Origin: CAWGJC01 sp965276665
Lineage (GTDB): Bacteria; Pseudomonadota; Alphaproteobacteria; Acetobacterales; Acetobacteraceae
Direction: 5' to 3'
NCBI GenBank assembly: GCA_965276665.1
Contig: OZ255620.1
Coordinates: 3,906,001 to 3,970,000 of the forward strand
Length of the DNA stretch: 64,000 nucleotides
Shown here: piece after piece, positions 44,829-53,000 of the stretch
Layout: every line of letters starts with the position of its first letter
How positions within the stretch are numbered: position 1 is the stretch's first letter
Made by a program: the position numbers and the translations under genes
The notes under the pieces: model-generated
What the model saw: only the letters and a program-made list of their open reading frames with translations
Told to the model about the DNA's origin: nothing
The model's database searches: none

Positions 44829-45557
44829 TCAGTAACGGCGGAGGAGGGCGACCATGCGGCCTTGTACTTTCACGCGGTCGGCGGGGAAGATGCGGATTTC
44901 GTGGCGGGCGTTAGCGGGTTCGAGGGCGATGGAGTTGGCGCGGCGGCGCAGTCGTTTAAGGGTGACTTCGTTTTCGTCGATGAGGGCGACGACGATCTGG
45001 CCGTTTTCCGCGGTTTCGCCTTGGCGGATGATGACGGTGTCGCCGTCGAGGATGCCGGCGTCCACCATCGAATCGCCGGCGACTTCGAGCGCGTAGTGTT
45101 CGCCCCCGCCAAGGAGGGCGAGGGGCACCTCGATCTGCTGGCCGTTGTCGCGGAGGGCCTCGATGGGCAGGCCGGCGGCGATGCGGCCGTAGAGCGGGAG
45201 CTGCACCGCGCCGGCCTCGTTCGCGGCGCGGACGCCGGGCAGGCGGTTGGTGAAGTCGCCGCGGATGACGTTGGGCGCGAAATTGGCGGCGGGCGCCGGC
45301 GCGGGTATGGGCGCTGGCGTGGTGGCGGCGGCGCGTCGTGTGTCGTCGGGGAGGCGGGTGACTTCGAGGGCGCGCGCCCGGTGATGCCGCCGGCGCAGGA
45401 AGCCGCGCTCCTCGAGGGCGGAGATCAGCCGATGGATGCCGGATTTCGACTTGAGCTGCAGCGCCTCCTTCATTTCCTCGAAGGAGGGAGAAAAGCCGGT
45501 CTCGCGCAGATGGCGATCGATGAAGATGAGCAGCTCGTGCTGCTTGCGGGTCAGCAT
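44829..45557 (-). CDS. lexA: LexA repressor
   Basis: 242 residues. The N-terminal winged helix begins MLTRKQHELLIFIDRHLRET and contains KEALQLKSKSGIHRLISALE. The autocleavage site is the Ala-Gly in RIAAGLP, the catalytic Ser is in AGDSMVDAGI and the Lys is in ENEVTLKRL, so self-cleavage is intact. It represses SOS genes and is cleaved when RecA is activated. An exact GTTC-N7-GTTC box lies 73 bases upstream. The gene follows moeA on the same strand but has its own 132-base promoter region. Confidence 0.97.
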   Translation of the reverse strand: MLTRKQHELLIFIDRHLRETGFSPSFEEMKEALQLKSKSGIHRLISALEERGFLRRRHHRARALEVTRLPDDTRRAAATTPAPIPAPAPAANFAPNVIRGDFTNRLPGVRAANEAGAVQLPLYGRIAAGLPIEALRDNGQQIEVPLALLGGGEHYALEVAGDSMVDAGILDGDTVIIRQGETAENGQIVVALIDENEVTLKRLRRRANSIALEPANARHEIRIFPADRVKVQGRMVALLRRY

Positions 45558-45629
45558 GGCCGGGATGATCCTTGCCCGTTTGCGGCTGCCCTGTCGAAGG
45601 CGATCAGGAACAAATCGGCAACCAAGCAT

Positions 45630-45644
45630 GTTCTAGATTGGTTC
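45630..45644 (+). promoter_or_regulatory. SOS (LexA) operator GTTC-N7-GTTC
   Basis: GTTCTAGATTGGTTC exactly fits the alphaproteobacterial LexA box GTTC-N7-GTTC. It is centred about 80 bases upstream of the lexA start codon, which is the autoregulatory arrangement. No other exact copy was noticed in the window, so lexA appears to be the only SOS gene here. Confidence 0.85.
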
Positions 45645-45689
45645 TTCTCCGCCCGTCAAGCGAACTTGTCCCTCCGGCGGCGTCGAGGA

Positions 45690-46895
45690 TCAGATCCCGA
45701 GCGCGTCCAGCCGGATCACGCTGACCGGCGCGCCTTCCGGCCGGGCCGGATCGTTGGCGGGCCGCAGCACGAGCGCGTCGGCCTCGGCGAGCAGGCGCAG
45801 CATGGCGGAATCCTGCCGCTCGAACGGGGTTGCGACCAGATGTCCGTCGGCGCCGGTCGCGAGCGTGGCGCGCAGGTGGTCCGCGCGGTGGTCGTTGGCG
45901 GCGAGCGCGATGCCCAAGCGGGCGGGGGTCGTTGCCGGCGCGGCGCTGGGCAGGCCTGAAAGACGGTCCAATGCCGGGACGAGAAAAAGCACGGCGCAGA
46001 CCAGGGTGGAGACCGGGTTGCCCGGCAAGCCGAGCACGGGAAGGCCGGCGAGGGCGCCGAACATCAGCGGCTTGCCTGGGCGCATGGCGATCTTCCAGAA
46101 ATCCGCCTGGAACCCGCGCGCGCCGAGTCCGGCCTGCACGAGGTCGTGGTCGCCGACGCTTGCGCCGCCGGTGGTGACGAGCAGGTCGGCGCCGGCGGCG
46201 GCGTCGGCGGCATTGGCGATCGCGTCGCGGTCGTCGACGGCAATCGGCAGCACCAGCGGGTCGCCGCCGGCGGCGCGGATCAGCGCGGCGAGCGCATGCG
46301 CGTTCGAGCTGACGATCCCTCCGGGCCCGATCGGCTCGCCGGGAAGCGAGATTTCGTCGCCGGTCGCGAGGATGGCGATCCGCGGCCGGCGATGCACGGA
46401 AACCCAGGGGTGGTTCCCGGCGGCGGCGAGGCCGATATCGCGCGCGCCGAGACGCTTGCCGGCCCGGATCAGCGCATCGCCGGCCGAGAAATCTTGCCCG
46501 GCCCGGCGGACGTGACGCCCGGCGCGCACGGCTTCCCGCAGCGTGACCATGCCGTCCGCCGCATCCGCATCCTCCTGCAGCGCCACGCTATCCGCGCCGT
46601 CCGGGATCAGGCTGCCGGTGAAGAGCCGCACCGCCTCGCCCGGGCCGACATGGCCCTCGAACGGGCGTCCGGCCGGTGCCGCGCCGACCACCCGGAGCGT
46701 CGCGCCGGGCATGGCGTCCGCGGCGCGCAGCGCGTAGCCGTCCATCGCCGAGACATCGGCCGGCGGCTGGTTCAGCCGGGCGCGGAGGGGGGCGGCGCTG
46801 ACCCGGCCGATCGCGGCGGGGAGGGCGACGATTTCTGTCGCCGTAGGACGCATCGCGGCGAGAATGCGGGCGCGCGCCTCCTCGACCGGGATCAT
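45690..46895 (-). CDS. moeA: molybdopterin molybdenumtransferase MoeA
   Basis: 401 residues, the normal size. Conserved segments include QPPADVSAMDGYALRA (substrate loop), FTGSLIPDGADSVALQED, ILATGDEISLPGEPIGPGGI and the MoCF_biosynth motif VTTGGASVGDHDLV. MoeA inserts molybdate into adenylated molybdopterin. The start at 46895 overlaps the moaC stop by four bases. It is followed downstream by lexA. Confidence 0.95.
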   Translation of the reverse strand: MIPVEEARARILAAMRPTATEIVALPAAIGRVSAAPLRARLNQPPADVSAMDGYALRAADAMPGATLRVVGAAPAGRPFEGHVGPGEAVRLFTGSLIPDGADSVALQEDADAADGMVTLREAVRAGRHVRRAGQDFSAGDALIRAGKRLGARDIGLAAAGNHPWVSVHRRPRIAILATGDEISLPGEPIGPGGIVSSNAHALAALIRAAGGDPLVLPIAVDDRDAIANAADAAAGADLLVTTGGASVGDHDLVQAGLGARGFQADFWKIAMRPGKPLMFGALAGLPVLGLPGNPVSTLVCAVLFLVPALDRLSGLPSAAPATTPARLGIALAANDHRADHLRATLATGADGHLVATPFERQDSAMLRLLAEADALVLRPANDPARPEGAPVSVIRLDALGI

Positions 46896-47368
46896 GCCTG
46901 CGCGAACTCGCCGGATTTCCCGCCCGCCTTGTGGACGAGGCGGAGTGCTTCGATCCGCATGCCGCGGTCCACCGCCTTGCACATGTCGTAGACGGTGAGC
47001 GCCGCGACCGAGGCGGCGGTCAGCGCCTCCATCTCGACGCCGGTGGGGCCGGTGGTGCGCACGGTGGCGGTGATCTCGACCGCATCGCCCTGATCGGCCG
47101 CCGCGAGATCGACGGAGACGGCGGAGATCGGCAGCGGGTGGCAGAGCGGAATGAGATCGGCGGTGCGCTTCGCCGCCATGATGCCGGCGAGGCGGGCGAC
47201 GCCGAACACATCCCCTTTGCGCGTGGCGCCGGCGGTTATGGCGGTCAGCGTCTCCCGCTGCATCGTCACGCGGGCGCGCGCGGTCGCGGTGCGGGCGGTG
47301 GCGGGTTTGTCGGACACGTCCACCATCGCCGCGCGGCCTTCGGCGTCGAAATGGGTGAGGCCACTCAT
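46892..47368 (-). CDS. moaC: cyclic pyranopterin monophosphate synthase MoaC
   Basis: 158 residues. The active-site Lys/His segments are present: GDVFGVARLAGIMAAKRTAD and LIPLCHPLPISAVSVDL, then GPTGVEMEALTAASVAALT and YDMCKAVDRGM. It completes the first step of molybdenum-cofactor synthesis. Its start overlaps the trpC stop and its stop overlaps the moeA start, so the trp and mo genes are translationally coupled. Confidence 0.97.
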   Translation of the reverse strand: MSGLTHFDAEGRAAMVDVSDKPATARTATARARVTMQRETLTAITAGATRKGDVFGVARLAGIMAAKRTADLIPLCHPLPISAVSVDLAAADQGDAVEITATVRTTGPTGVEMEALTAASVAALTVYDMCKAVDRGMRIEALRLVHKAGGKSGEFAQA

Positions 47369-48177
47369 GCTTCGGTGCCGAGCAGCCGCCGGGTCGCGAG
47401 CATTACGTCAGGCTGGCGGAGCAGGCTCTCGCCGACCAGGAAGCAGCGCGCGCCGGTGGTGGCCAGACGCATGACATCCGCATGGGTCGCGATGCCGCTC
47501 TCACCGATCAGCAGCCGGTCGGGGGGCACGAAGGGCGCCAGCTCCTCGGTGGTGGCGAGCGAGGTTTTCAGCGTGCGGAGATTGCGGTTGTTGATGCCGA
47601 GCAGCGCCGTCTGCAGGCCGAGCGCGCGGTCGAGCTCGCGACGGTCATGCACCTCGGCGAGCACGTCGAGATCGAGCGCGCGGGCGAGGTTCTCGAGCGA
47701 GAGCGCCTGCGCGTCGGTCAGCGCCGCCATGATCAGCAGGATGCAATCCGCCCCCATCGCCCGGCTCTCGTAGATCTGCCAGGGATCGAGGATGAAATCC
47801 TTGCGCAGCACCGGCAGCGTCACCGCCGCGCGTGCGGCCTGCAGATGCTCGGGCGCGCCCTGGAAATGCGGGCCGTCGGTGAGCACGGAGAGGCAGGCCG
47901 CCCCGCCCTCGGCATAGGCGCGGGCGAGCGCGGCGGGGTCGAATTCCGGGCGGATCATGCCGCCGGAGGGCGAGGCTTTCTTCACCTCCGCGATCAGCCC
48001 GAACCGACCCTCGGCCACCGCCTCTTTCAGCGCGCCGCCGAACCCGCGCGGAATGTCGCCGCGATTGCCGATCCGGCTCATCAGCTTCTCGACAGGGGCG
48101 GCGATGCGGCGGCGCGCCACCTCCGCCAGCGTGTCGGCGCAGATGCGGGCGAGAACGTCGGGGATGGCGGTATCCAT
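47365..48177 (-). CDS. trpC: indole-3-glycerol-phosphate synthase TrpC
   Basis: 270 residues, stand-alone TrpC without TrpF. The barrel motifs are FGLIAEVKKASPSGGMIRP, AACLSVLTDGPHFQGAPEHL, LRKDFILDPWQIYESRAMGAD and LLIGESGIATHADV. It closes the indole ring from CdRP. Ribosome site GAGGAGAG precedes the ATG. It overlaps moaC by four bases and follows trpD after 37 bases. Confidence 0.97.
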   Translation of the reverse strand: MDTAIPDVLARICADTLAEVARRRIAAPVEKLMSRIGNRGDIPRGFGGALKEAVAEGRFGLIAEVKKASPSGGMIRPEFDPAALARAYAEGGAACLSVLTDGPHFQGAPEHLQAARAAVTLPVLRKDFILDPWQIYESRAMGADCILLIMAALTDAQALSLENLARALDLDVLAEVHDRRELDRALGLQTALLGINNRNLRTLKTSLATTEELAPFVPPDRLLIGESGIATHADVMRLATTGARCFLVGESLLRQPDVMLATRRLLGTEA

Positions 48178-48214
48178 CGTCTCTCCTCGGGAGCGCCGAA
48201 GACGCCCTAGCCGT

Positions 48215-49270
48215 TCAGCGCTGCGCGGCGGCGGCGGTTGCCCGCCGCAGCGAATCGAGGGCGGCCGCCGCCCGGCCGGTGTCGAGCGTGCGGGCGGCGA
48301 CCGCCGCCCCTTCCGCCAGCGTGCCGGCGCGGCCGGCGACGATCAGCGCGGCGGCGGCGTTCAGCACCACCGTGTCGCGATAGGCCCCCGGCGCGCCGGC
48401 GAGCAGGGCGGCGAGCGCGCCGGCGTTGTGAGCCGCGTCGCCGCCGCGGATCGCCGCGATCGGCGAGCGCGGCAGCCCGGCCTCCTCGGGTTTGACATTG
48501 AAGGCGCGGACCGATCCGGCTTCCAGCGCGGTCACCTGGCTCTCGCCCGCGACCGTCAGCTCGTCGAGCCCCATCCCGTGCACGATCCAGGCGCGTTCCG
48601 TGCCGAGCCCGCGCAGCGTCTCCGCCATCGGCCGCGCCCATTTCGCATCATAGACGCCGGTGAGCTGGCGGGTGACGTTGGCCGGGTTGGCGAGCGGGCC
48701 AAGCAGGTTGAAGATCGTCCGCGTGCCGAGCTCGACCCGCGCGCCGGCGGCATGGCGGAGTGCGGCGTGATGGCGGGGCGCGAACAGGAAGACGCAGCCC
48801 GCCTCGCATAATATGCCGGCGAGCCGCTCCATCGGCGCTTCGATATCGACGCCGAGCGCGCTCAGCACATCGGCGCCGCCGCTCAGCGAGGAGAGGTTGC
48901 GGTTGCCGTGCTTGGCGACCGTGACGCCGGCGCCGGCCAGCACGAAGGCGACGGCGGTGGAGACGTTCAGCGTGCCCGCATTGTCGCCGCCGGTGCCGCA
49001 GACATCGATCGCGCCCGCAGGCGCCGCGACCGCGACCATCCGCGCCCGCATCGCGCGGACCGCGCCGGTGAGCTCGGCCACCGTCTCGCCGCGCACCCGC
49101 ATCGCCATCAGCAGCCCGGCGATCTGCGCGGGCGTCGCCTCGCCGGACATGATGAGCCCGAACGCCGCCTCCGCCTCCGCCTCCGCGAGCGTCTCGCCGG
49201 CGGCCAGACGGGCGAGCACCGGCTTCAGCGTGCCCGGCTTCAGCGTGCCCGGCTTCAGCGCATCCGGCAC
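48215..49270 (-). CDS. trpD: anthranilate phosphoribosyltransferase TrpD
   Basis: About 351 residues. The PRPP loop is DVCGTGGDNAGTLNVSTAVA and the anthranilate-binding region includes AKHGNRNLSSLSGGADVL and NLLGPLANPAN. It joins anthranilate and PRPP. The start is uncertain: a GTG at 49270, 10 bases after the trpG stop, is chosen, but upstream frame stays open and the N-terminus contains a repeat of Leu-Lys-Pro-Gly-Thr (15-bp unit, almost three copies at 49222-49260). Conserved sequence starts around LARLAAGETL. Confidence 0.93.
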   Translation of the reverse strand: MPDALKPGTLKPGTLKPVLARLAAGETLAEAEAEAAFGLIMSGEATPAQIAGLLMAMRVRGETVAELTGAVRAMRARMVAVAAPAGAIDVCGTGGDNAGTLNVSTAVAFVLAGAGVTVAKHGNRNLSSLSGGADVLSALGVDIEAPMERLAGILCEAGCVFLFAPRHHAALRHAAGARVELGTRTIFNLLGPLANPANVTRQLTGVYDAKWARPMAETLRGLGTERAWIVHGMGLDELTVAGESQVTALEAGSVRAFNVKPEEAGLPRSPIAAIRGGDAAHNAGALAALLAGAPGAYRDTVVLNAAAALIVAGRAGTLAEGAAVAARTLDTGRAAAALDSLRRATAAAAQR

Positions 49271-49280
49271 GGCTTGCGTG

Positions 49281-49880
49281 TCAGGCCGCGCGAGCAGGAG
49301 AGTTGGCTCCCCGGGCGAGGGCGAGGAAATTCGCCAGGATGTCATGGCCATGCCGGCTCGCGATGCTCTCCGGGTGGAATTGCACGCCGAAGATCGGCCG
49401 CTCGCGATGGCGCAGCCCCATGACGATCCCGTCCGCGGTCCGCGCCGTGACCGACAGGCTCGGCGGCAGGCTCGCCTCGTCGACGATCAGGCTGTGGTAG
49501 CGCACCGCCTCGAACGGGCTCGGCAGCCCGGCGAACACGTCGCTTCCCTGATGCGCGATCGGACTCAGCTTGCCATGCATCGGCGCCGGCGCTCGCACCA
49601 CCTCGCCGCCGAAGGCCTGGCCGATCGCCTGGTGGCCGAGACAGACGCCGAGCAGCGGGACCCGCGCCTCGGCGGCGGCGGCGATCAGGTCGAGGCAGAT
49701 GCCGGCCTCGCTCGGCGTGCAGGGGCCCGGGGAGAGCACGATGGCCTCGGGCGTCATCGCCAGCGCCGCCTCGGCATCCAGCGCATCGTTCCGCCGCACC
49801 TCGCAGCGCGCCCCGAGATCGCCCAGGAAATGGACGAGGTTGAAGGTGAAGCTGTCATAGTTGTCGATCAGCAGAATCAT
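49281..49880 (-). CDS. trpG: anthranilate synthase glutamine amidotransferase TrpG/PabA
   Basis: 199 residues. The N-terminus MILLIDNYDSFTFNLVHFLG, the nucleophile Cys in GVCLGHQAIGQAFGG near residue 83 and the His-Glu pair in GVQFHPESIAS give a complete class I amidotransferase. It supplies ammonia to anthranilate synthase (and possibly to PabB). trpE is not in the window, so the synthase component must lie elsewhere. It is the first gene of trpG-trpD-trpC-moaC-moeA; the 93-base gap to the divergent dehydratase is the promoter. Confidence 0.96.
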   Translation of the reverse strand: MILLIDNYDSFTFNLVHFLGDLGARCEVRRNDALDAEAALAMTPEAIVLSPGPCTPSEAGICLDLIAAAAEARVPLLGVCLGHQAIGQAFGGEVVRAPAPMHGKLSPIAHQGSDVFAGLPSPFEAVRYHSLIVDEASLPPSLSVTARTADGIVMGLRHRERPIFGVQFHPESIASRHGHDILANFLALARGANSPARAA

Positions 49881-49973
49881 GGCGACTATCCCTAAGGATG
49901 CGCCGCGCCCCGGTCAACGCGGGGCGGCGCGTCCGGTGTTGTCGGGCGGCGGTGCCGCAGGGAGGAAAGCAAG

Positions 49974-51167
49974 TTGAAGATCACCAGCGTGAAACTGCGC
50001 AAGCTGCACGGCACGATGCCGACCGAAGGTCGGTTCTGGGAGGAGCGGCTGGTCCGCCCGATCGACATCTACCCGGAATACCGCGCCCGCCAGGACCATG
50101 AGGGGGGCGAGCAGACCGACGACCGGCATTTCCGCATCGATGCGGCGTTCGTCGAGATCGGCACCGACGAGGGCGTCACCGGCATCGGCGGCCCGGTGCC
50201 GGACGGCGTCGCCTATATCGTCGCGACCAGGCTCCGCCGCATCCTGATGGGCCGCGACCCGATCGCCGGCGAGATGCTGTGGGACCAGATGCACCGGATC
50301 ATGGTGCACGGGCGGCAGGGCGACGCGATGCTCGCGATCAGCGCGGTCGATTGCGCGCTGTGGGATCTGCGCGGCCGCTGGCTCGGCCAGCCGGTGTTCC
50401 GCCTGCTCGGCGGCCCGACCCGCCCCTCCGTGCCCGCCTATGCGAGCATGCTCGGCTTCGCGGTGCTGGACCCCGGCAAGGTCCGCGCGCGCGCCGCGGA
50501 ATACAAGGAGATGGGCTACACCGCGCAGAAATGGTTCTTCCGCCACGGCCCGATGAGCGGGCACGAAGGCATGCGGAAGAATGTCGAGATGGTGCGCACG
50601 CTGCGCGAAACGCTCGGCGACGATTACGACATCATGCTCGATTGCTGGCAGTCGATGGATCCGACCTACGTGGTCGACCTCGCCGACCGCATCGCCGAAT
50701 TCCGCCCCCGCTGGCTCGAGGAGGTGGTGATGCCGGACCGCATCGACAGCTACCGGAAGGTGAAGGAACGCACGCAGATCCCGCTCGCCGGCGCCGAGCA
50801 CGAATACACGCGCTGGGGCTTCAAGCGCTTCATCGACGCCGACGCGCTCGACGTGCTGCAACCCGATATCTACTGGTGCGGCGGCCTCTCCGAGACATTG
50901 AAGATCGCCGCCTACGCGACCGTGCACGACCTCATCACCATCCCGCACGGCCACTCCACGCCGGCCGGCATCCACTTCTCGCTGACCCAATCGCCGATCC
51001 ACACGCCGTACCAGGAATACCTGGTGAAATGGAATCTGATCCACCAACACTTCCTGGCGCATCCCGTGATGCCGGTGAAGGGCGAAATCCACGCGCCGAC
51101 ACTGCCTGGGCTCGGGATGGAGCTGGATCCGGCGAAGATCGAATCCGAGGAGGAGATTTTCGGCTGA
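49974..51167 (+). CDS. enolase-superfamily sugar-acid dehydratase (rhamnonate dehydratase-like)
   Basis: 397 residues. Metal ligands of the barrel are the Asp in DCWQSMD, the Glu in LEEVVMPD and the Glu in AGAEHEYTRWG. The catalytic His lies in TIPHGHSTPAGIHFS and MDPTYVVDLADRI is a typical barrel segment. The QKWFFRHGPM segment marks the rhamnonate-dehydratase subgroup, which removes water from aldonic acids such as L-rhamnonate. The real substrate is not certain. It is divergent from trpG and has no sugar-catabolism partner in the window. Confidence 0.85.
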   Translation: MKITSVKLRKLHGTMPTEGRFWEERLVRPIDIYPEYRARQDHEGGEQTDDRHFRIDAAFVEIGTDEGVTGIGGPVPDGVAYIVATRLRRILMGRDPIAGEMLWDQMHRIMVHGRQGDAMLAISAVDCALWDLRGRWLGQPVFRLLGGPTRPSVPAYASMLGFAVLDPGKVRARAAEYKEMGYTAQKWFFRHGPMSGHEGMRKNVEMVRTLRETLGDDYDIMLDCWQSMDPTYVVDLADRIAEFRPRWLEEVVMPDRIDSYRKVKERTQIPLAGAEHEYTRWGFKRFIDADALDVLQPDIYWCGGLSETLKIAAYATVHDLITIPHGHSTPAGIHFSLTQSPIHTPYQEYLVKWNLIHQHFLAHPVMPVKGEIHAPTLPGLGMELDPAKIESEEEIFG

Positions 51168-51171
51168 AGAT

Positions 51172-51365
51172 AGGTAAGGCCAGGGGCGCTGCCCCTGGAC
51201 CCCGCTAAGGGCAGTCGCCCTTAGAACCTGGGACGGCGCCTTGCGCGAGGTGGCGCGCGCCTGATGTGCGTCGATGTTTGATTGCGCTTCGCGCGAAGCG
51301 CCATCCGGGTTCTAAGGGCGACTGACCTTAGCGGTGTCCAGGGGCAGCGCCCCTGGCCCTCAATC
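51172..51365. repeat. palindromic intergenic repeat
   Basis: Left half CCAGGGGCGCTGCCCCTGG, CTAAGGGCAGTCGCCCTTAG; right half CTAAGGGCGACTGACCTTAG and CCAGGGGCAGCGCCCCTGG. The middle differs from the others and contains CGCTTCGCGCGAAGCG near 51290, a perfect palindrome. It fills the gap between the dehydratase gene and the last gene of the amide operon. Confidence 0.8.
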
Positions 51366-51371
51366 ACCGCT

Positions 51372-52781
51372 TCACTTAGAAGCCGCCAGCTCCCCCGCCA
51401 AAGCCGGGCGGCTTTCGCGCCAGGGCATCGCCTCCTCGAGGACGTGCGCCGCGCGGAACAGGGTGGGTTCCTGGAACGGTTTGGCGACCAGCTGCACGGC
51501 GACCGGAAGCCCGGCTTCGCCGAAGCCCGTGCAGACCGAGATGGCGGGGAAGCCGGTGAGGTTCCAGGGGCCGGTGAAGCCTGGCTTGTCCATGTTCGAC
51601 CATTTCGGCACTTCCATGATCTTCGGCGCCTCGCCCGGGGCTGCGGCGGTGATCAGGATGTCGAGGTCTTCCATCGCCGCGATCATTTCGAGGAGGAGCT
51701 CGCGGCGCCGGCGGATCGCCTGCATGTAGTCCGAGCTGCGCAGCATGGCGCCGAGCGCGAGGCGGTCGCGCAGGCGTTCGCCGTAATCGTTGAGGCGGGT
51801 GCGCATCCAGGGCTCGTGCACCGCGACCGCTTCGCTGATCAGGATGACGAAATTCGCCGCGCCGTAATCCGCGAGCGGGGAGAGCGAGACGTCGCGCACG
51901 CTGGCGCCGAGCTTGCGGAAGGCGTCGATCGCGGCCTCGATCCCCTTCAGCGTGGCCGGGCTGACCTTGTGCTCGGTTTCGTGGAAGGAGCGGATGACGC
52001 CGATCCGCAATCCCTTGGCGCCGAGGCCGAGATCGGCGCGGAAATCCGGCACGGGCTGATCGGCGCTCGCGGGATCGGCCGGGTCGTAGCCGGCCATTTC
52101 CTGCAGCAGCATCGCGCAATCCTCGGCGGTCCAGGCCATCGGCCCGGTATGGTCGAGGGTGAAGGCGAGCGGCAGCACGCCGGCGCGCGAGCATCGCCCA
52201 TAGGTGGGCTTGATGCCGGAAATGCCGCACAGCGCCGCCGGTCCGCGGATCGAGCCGCCGGTATCGGAGCCGGTGCCGCCCATCGCCATGCCGGTCGCGA
52301 CCGCCGCGGCGGTGCCGCTGCTGGAGCCGGAGGTGAAGTATTCGGGATCCCACGGGTTGCGCGCCGGCGGCCAGGGCAGGTCGAAGGAGGGACCGCCCAT
52401 GGCGAATTCATGCGTCGAGAGCTTGCCGAGCATGATGGTGCCGGCGGCGGCGAGCTTCGCGACCGTCGTTGCATCTTTCGTGGGGACGTTGTCCTGCAGC
52501 AGCTTGGAATGCGCCGTCGTCAAGATGCCGGCGGTGTTGTAGATATCCTTGTGCGCGATCGGGATGCCGTCGAGCGGCGAGCAGGGCCCGTCGTGCATGA
52601 TCCGCGCTTCGGCGCGCTTCGCATCGGCGAGCGCGCGGTCCTCGGTGATCGTGATGTAGGCATGCAGCGTCGGGTTGAGGCGTTTGCTGCGCTCGAGGCA
52701 ATCCTGCGCGAGCTCGACCGGGGAAAGGGTTTTCGCCGCGATCCGGCGGGACGCCTCGGCGATGGTCAGCGGCGCGCTCAT
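51372..52781 (-). CDS. amidase signature enzyme, AtzE-like
   Basis: 469 residues. The Ser-cisSer-Lys triad of the amidase signature family is visible: Lys in GIPIAHKD, cis-Ser in TSGSSSGT and the nucleophile in GSDTGGSIRGPAAL. The family cleaves amide bonds of small carboxamides. Last gene of the 12-gene operon; its start overlaps the stop of the upstream tiny AtzG-like gene by four bases (52778-52781). Closest role by context is that of AtzE (1-carboxybiuret hydrolase with AtzG) or a GatA-like hydrolase with unknown amide. Confidence 0.9.
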   Translation of the reverse strand: MSAPLTIAEASRRIAAKTLSPVELAQDCLERSKRLNPTLHAYITITEDRALADAKRAEARIMHDGPCSPLDGIPIAHKDIYNTAGILTTAHSKLLQDNVPTKDATTVAKLAAAGTIMLGKLSTHEFAMGGPSFDLPWPPARNPWDPEYFTSGSSSGTAAAVATGMAMGGTGSDTGGSIRGPAALCGISGIKPTYGRCSRAGVLPLAFTLDHTGPMAWTAEDCAMLLQEMAGYDPADPASADQPVPDFRADLGLGAKGLRIGVIRSFHETEHKVSPATLKGIEAAIDAFRKLGASVRDVSLSPLADYGAANFVILISEAVAVHEPWMRTRLNDYGERLRDRLALGAMLRSSDYMQAIRRRRELLLEMIAAMEDLDILITAAAPGEAPKIMEVPKWSNMDKPGFTGPWNLTGFPAISVCTGFGEAGLPVAVQLVAKPFQEPTLFRAAHVLEEAMPWRESRPALAGELAASK

Positions 52782-52969
52782 GCCTTGATCTCCGTGGTGA
52801 AGGTGAGCGCCGGCTCCGCCTCGCGGCCGCGCGGCGTGCGCAGGCGCTCGCCCATGTCTTCCATCCAGCCATAGGCTTCGTAGAGGCTGCTCACCTGCTC
52901 GGGGGAGAGCGTCAGCCCGGTGCGGCGCGCCAGCACCGCGAACTCGGCCTCGGAAATGCTCGGTTTCAT
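52778..52969 (-). CDS. small AtzG-like amidase partner
   Basis: 63 residues, mostly helical (ISEAEFAVLARRTGLTLS, then EQVSSLYEAYGWMEDMGERL). Size, sequence pattern and place directly before an amidase fit the AtzG/GatC-like partner family that stabilises AtzE-type amidases. Its stop overlaps the amidase start. Ribosome site GGAAGGAAATCC stands 4-9 bases before the ATG. It is 31 bases after the stop of the second amidase gene. Confidence 0.75.
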   Translation of the reverse strand: MKPSISEAEFAVLARRTGLTLSPEQVSSLYEAYGWMEDMGERLRTPRGREAEPALTFTTEIKA

Positions 52970-53000
52970 GGATTTCCTTCCAGATGGACGTTCGGATCGG

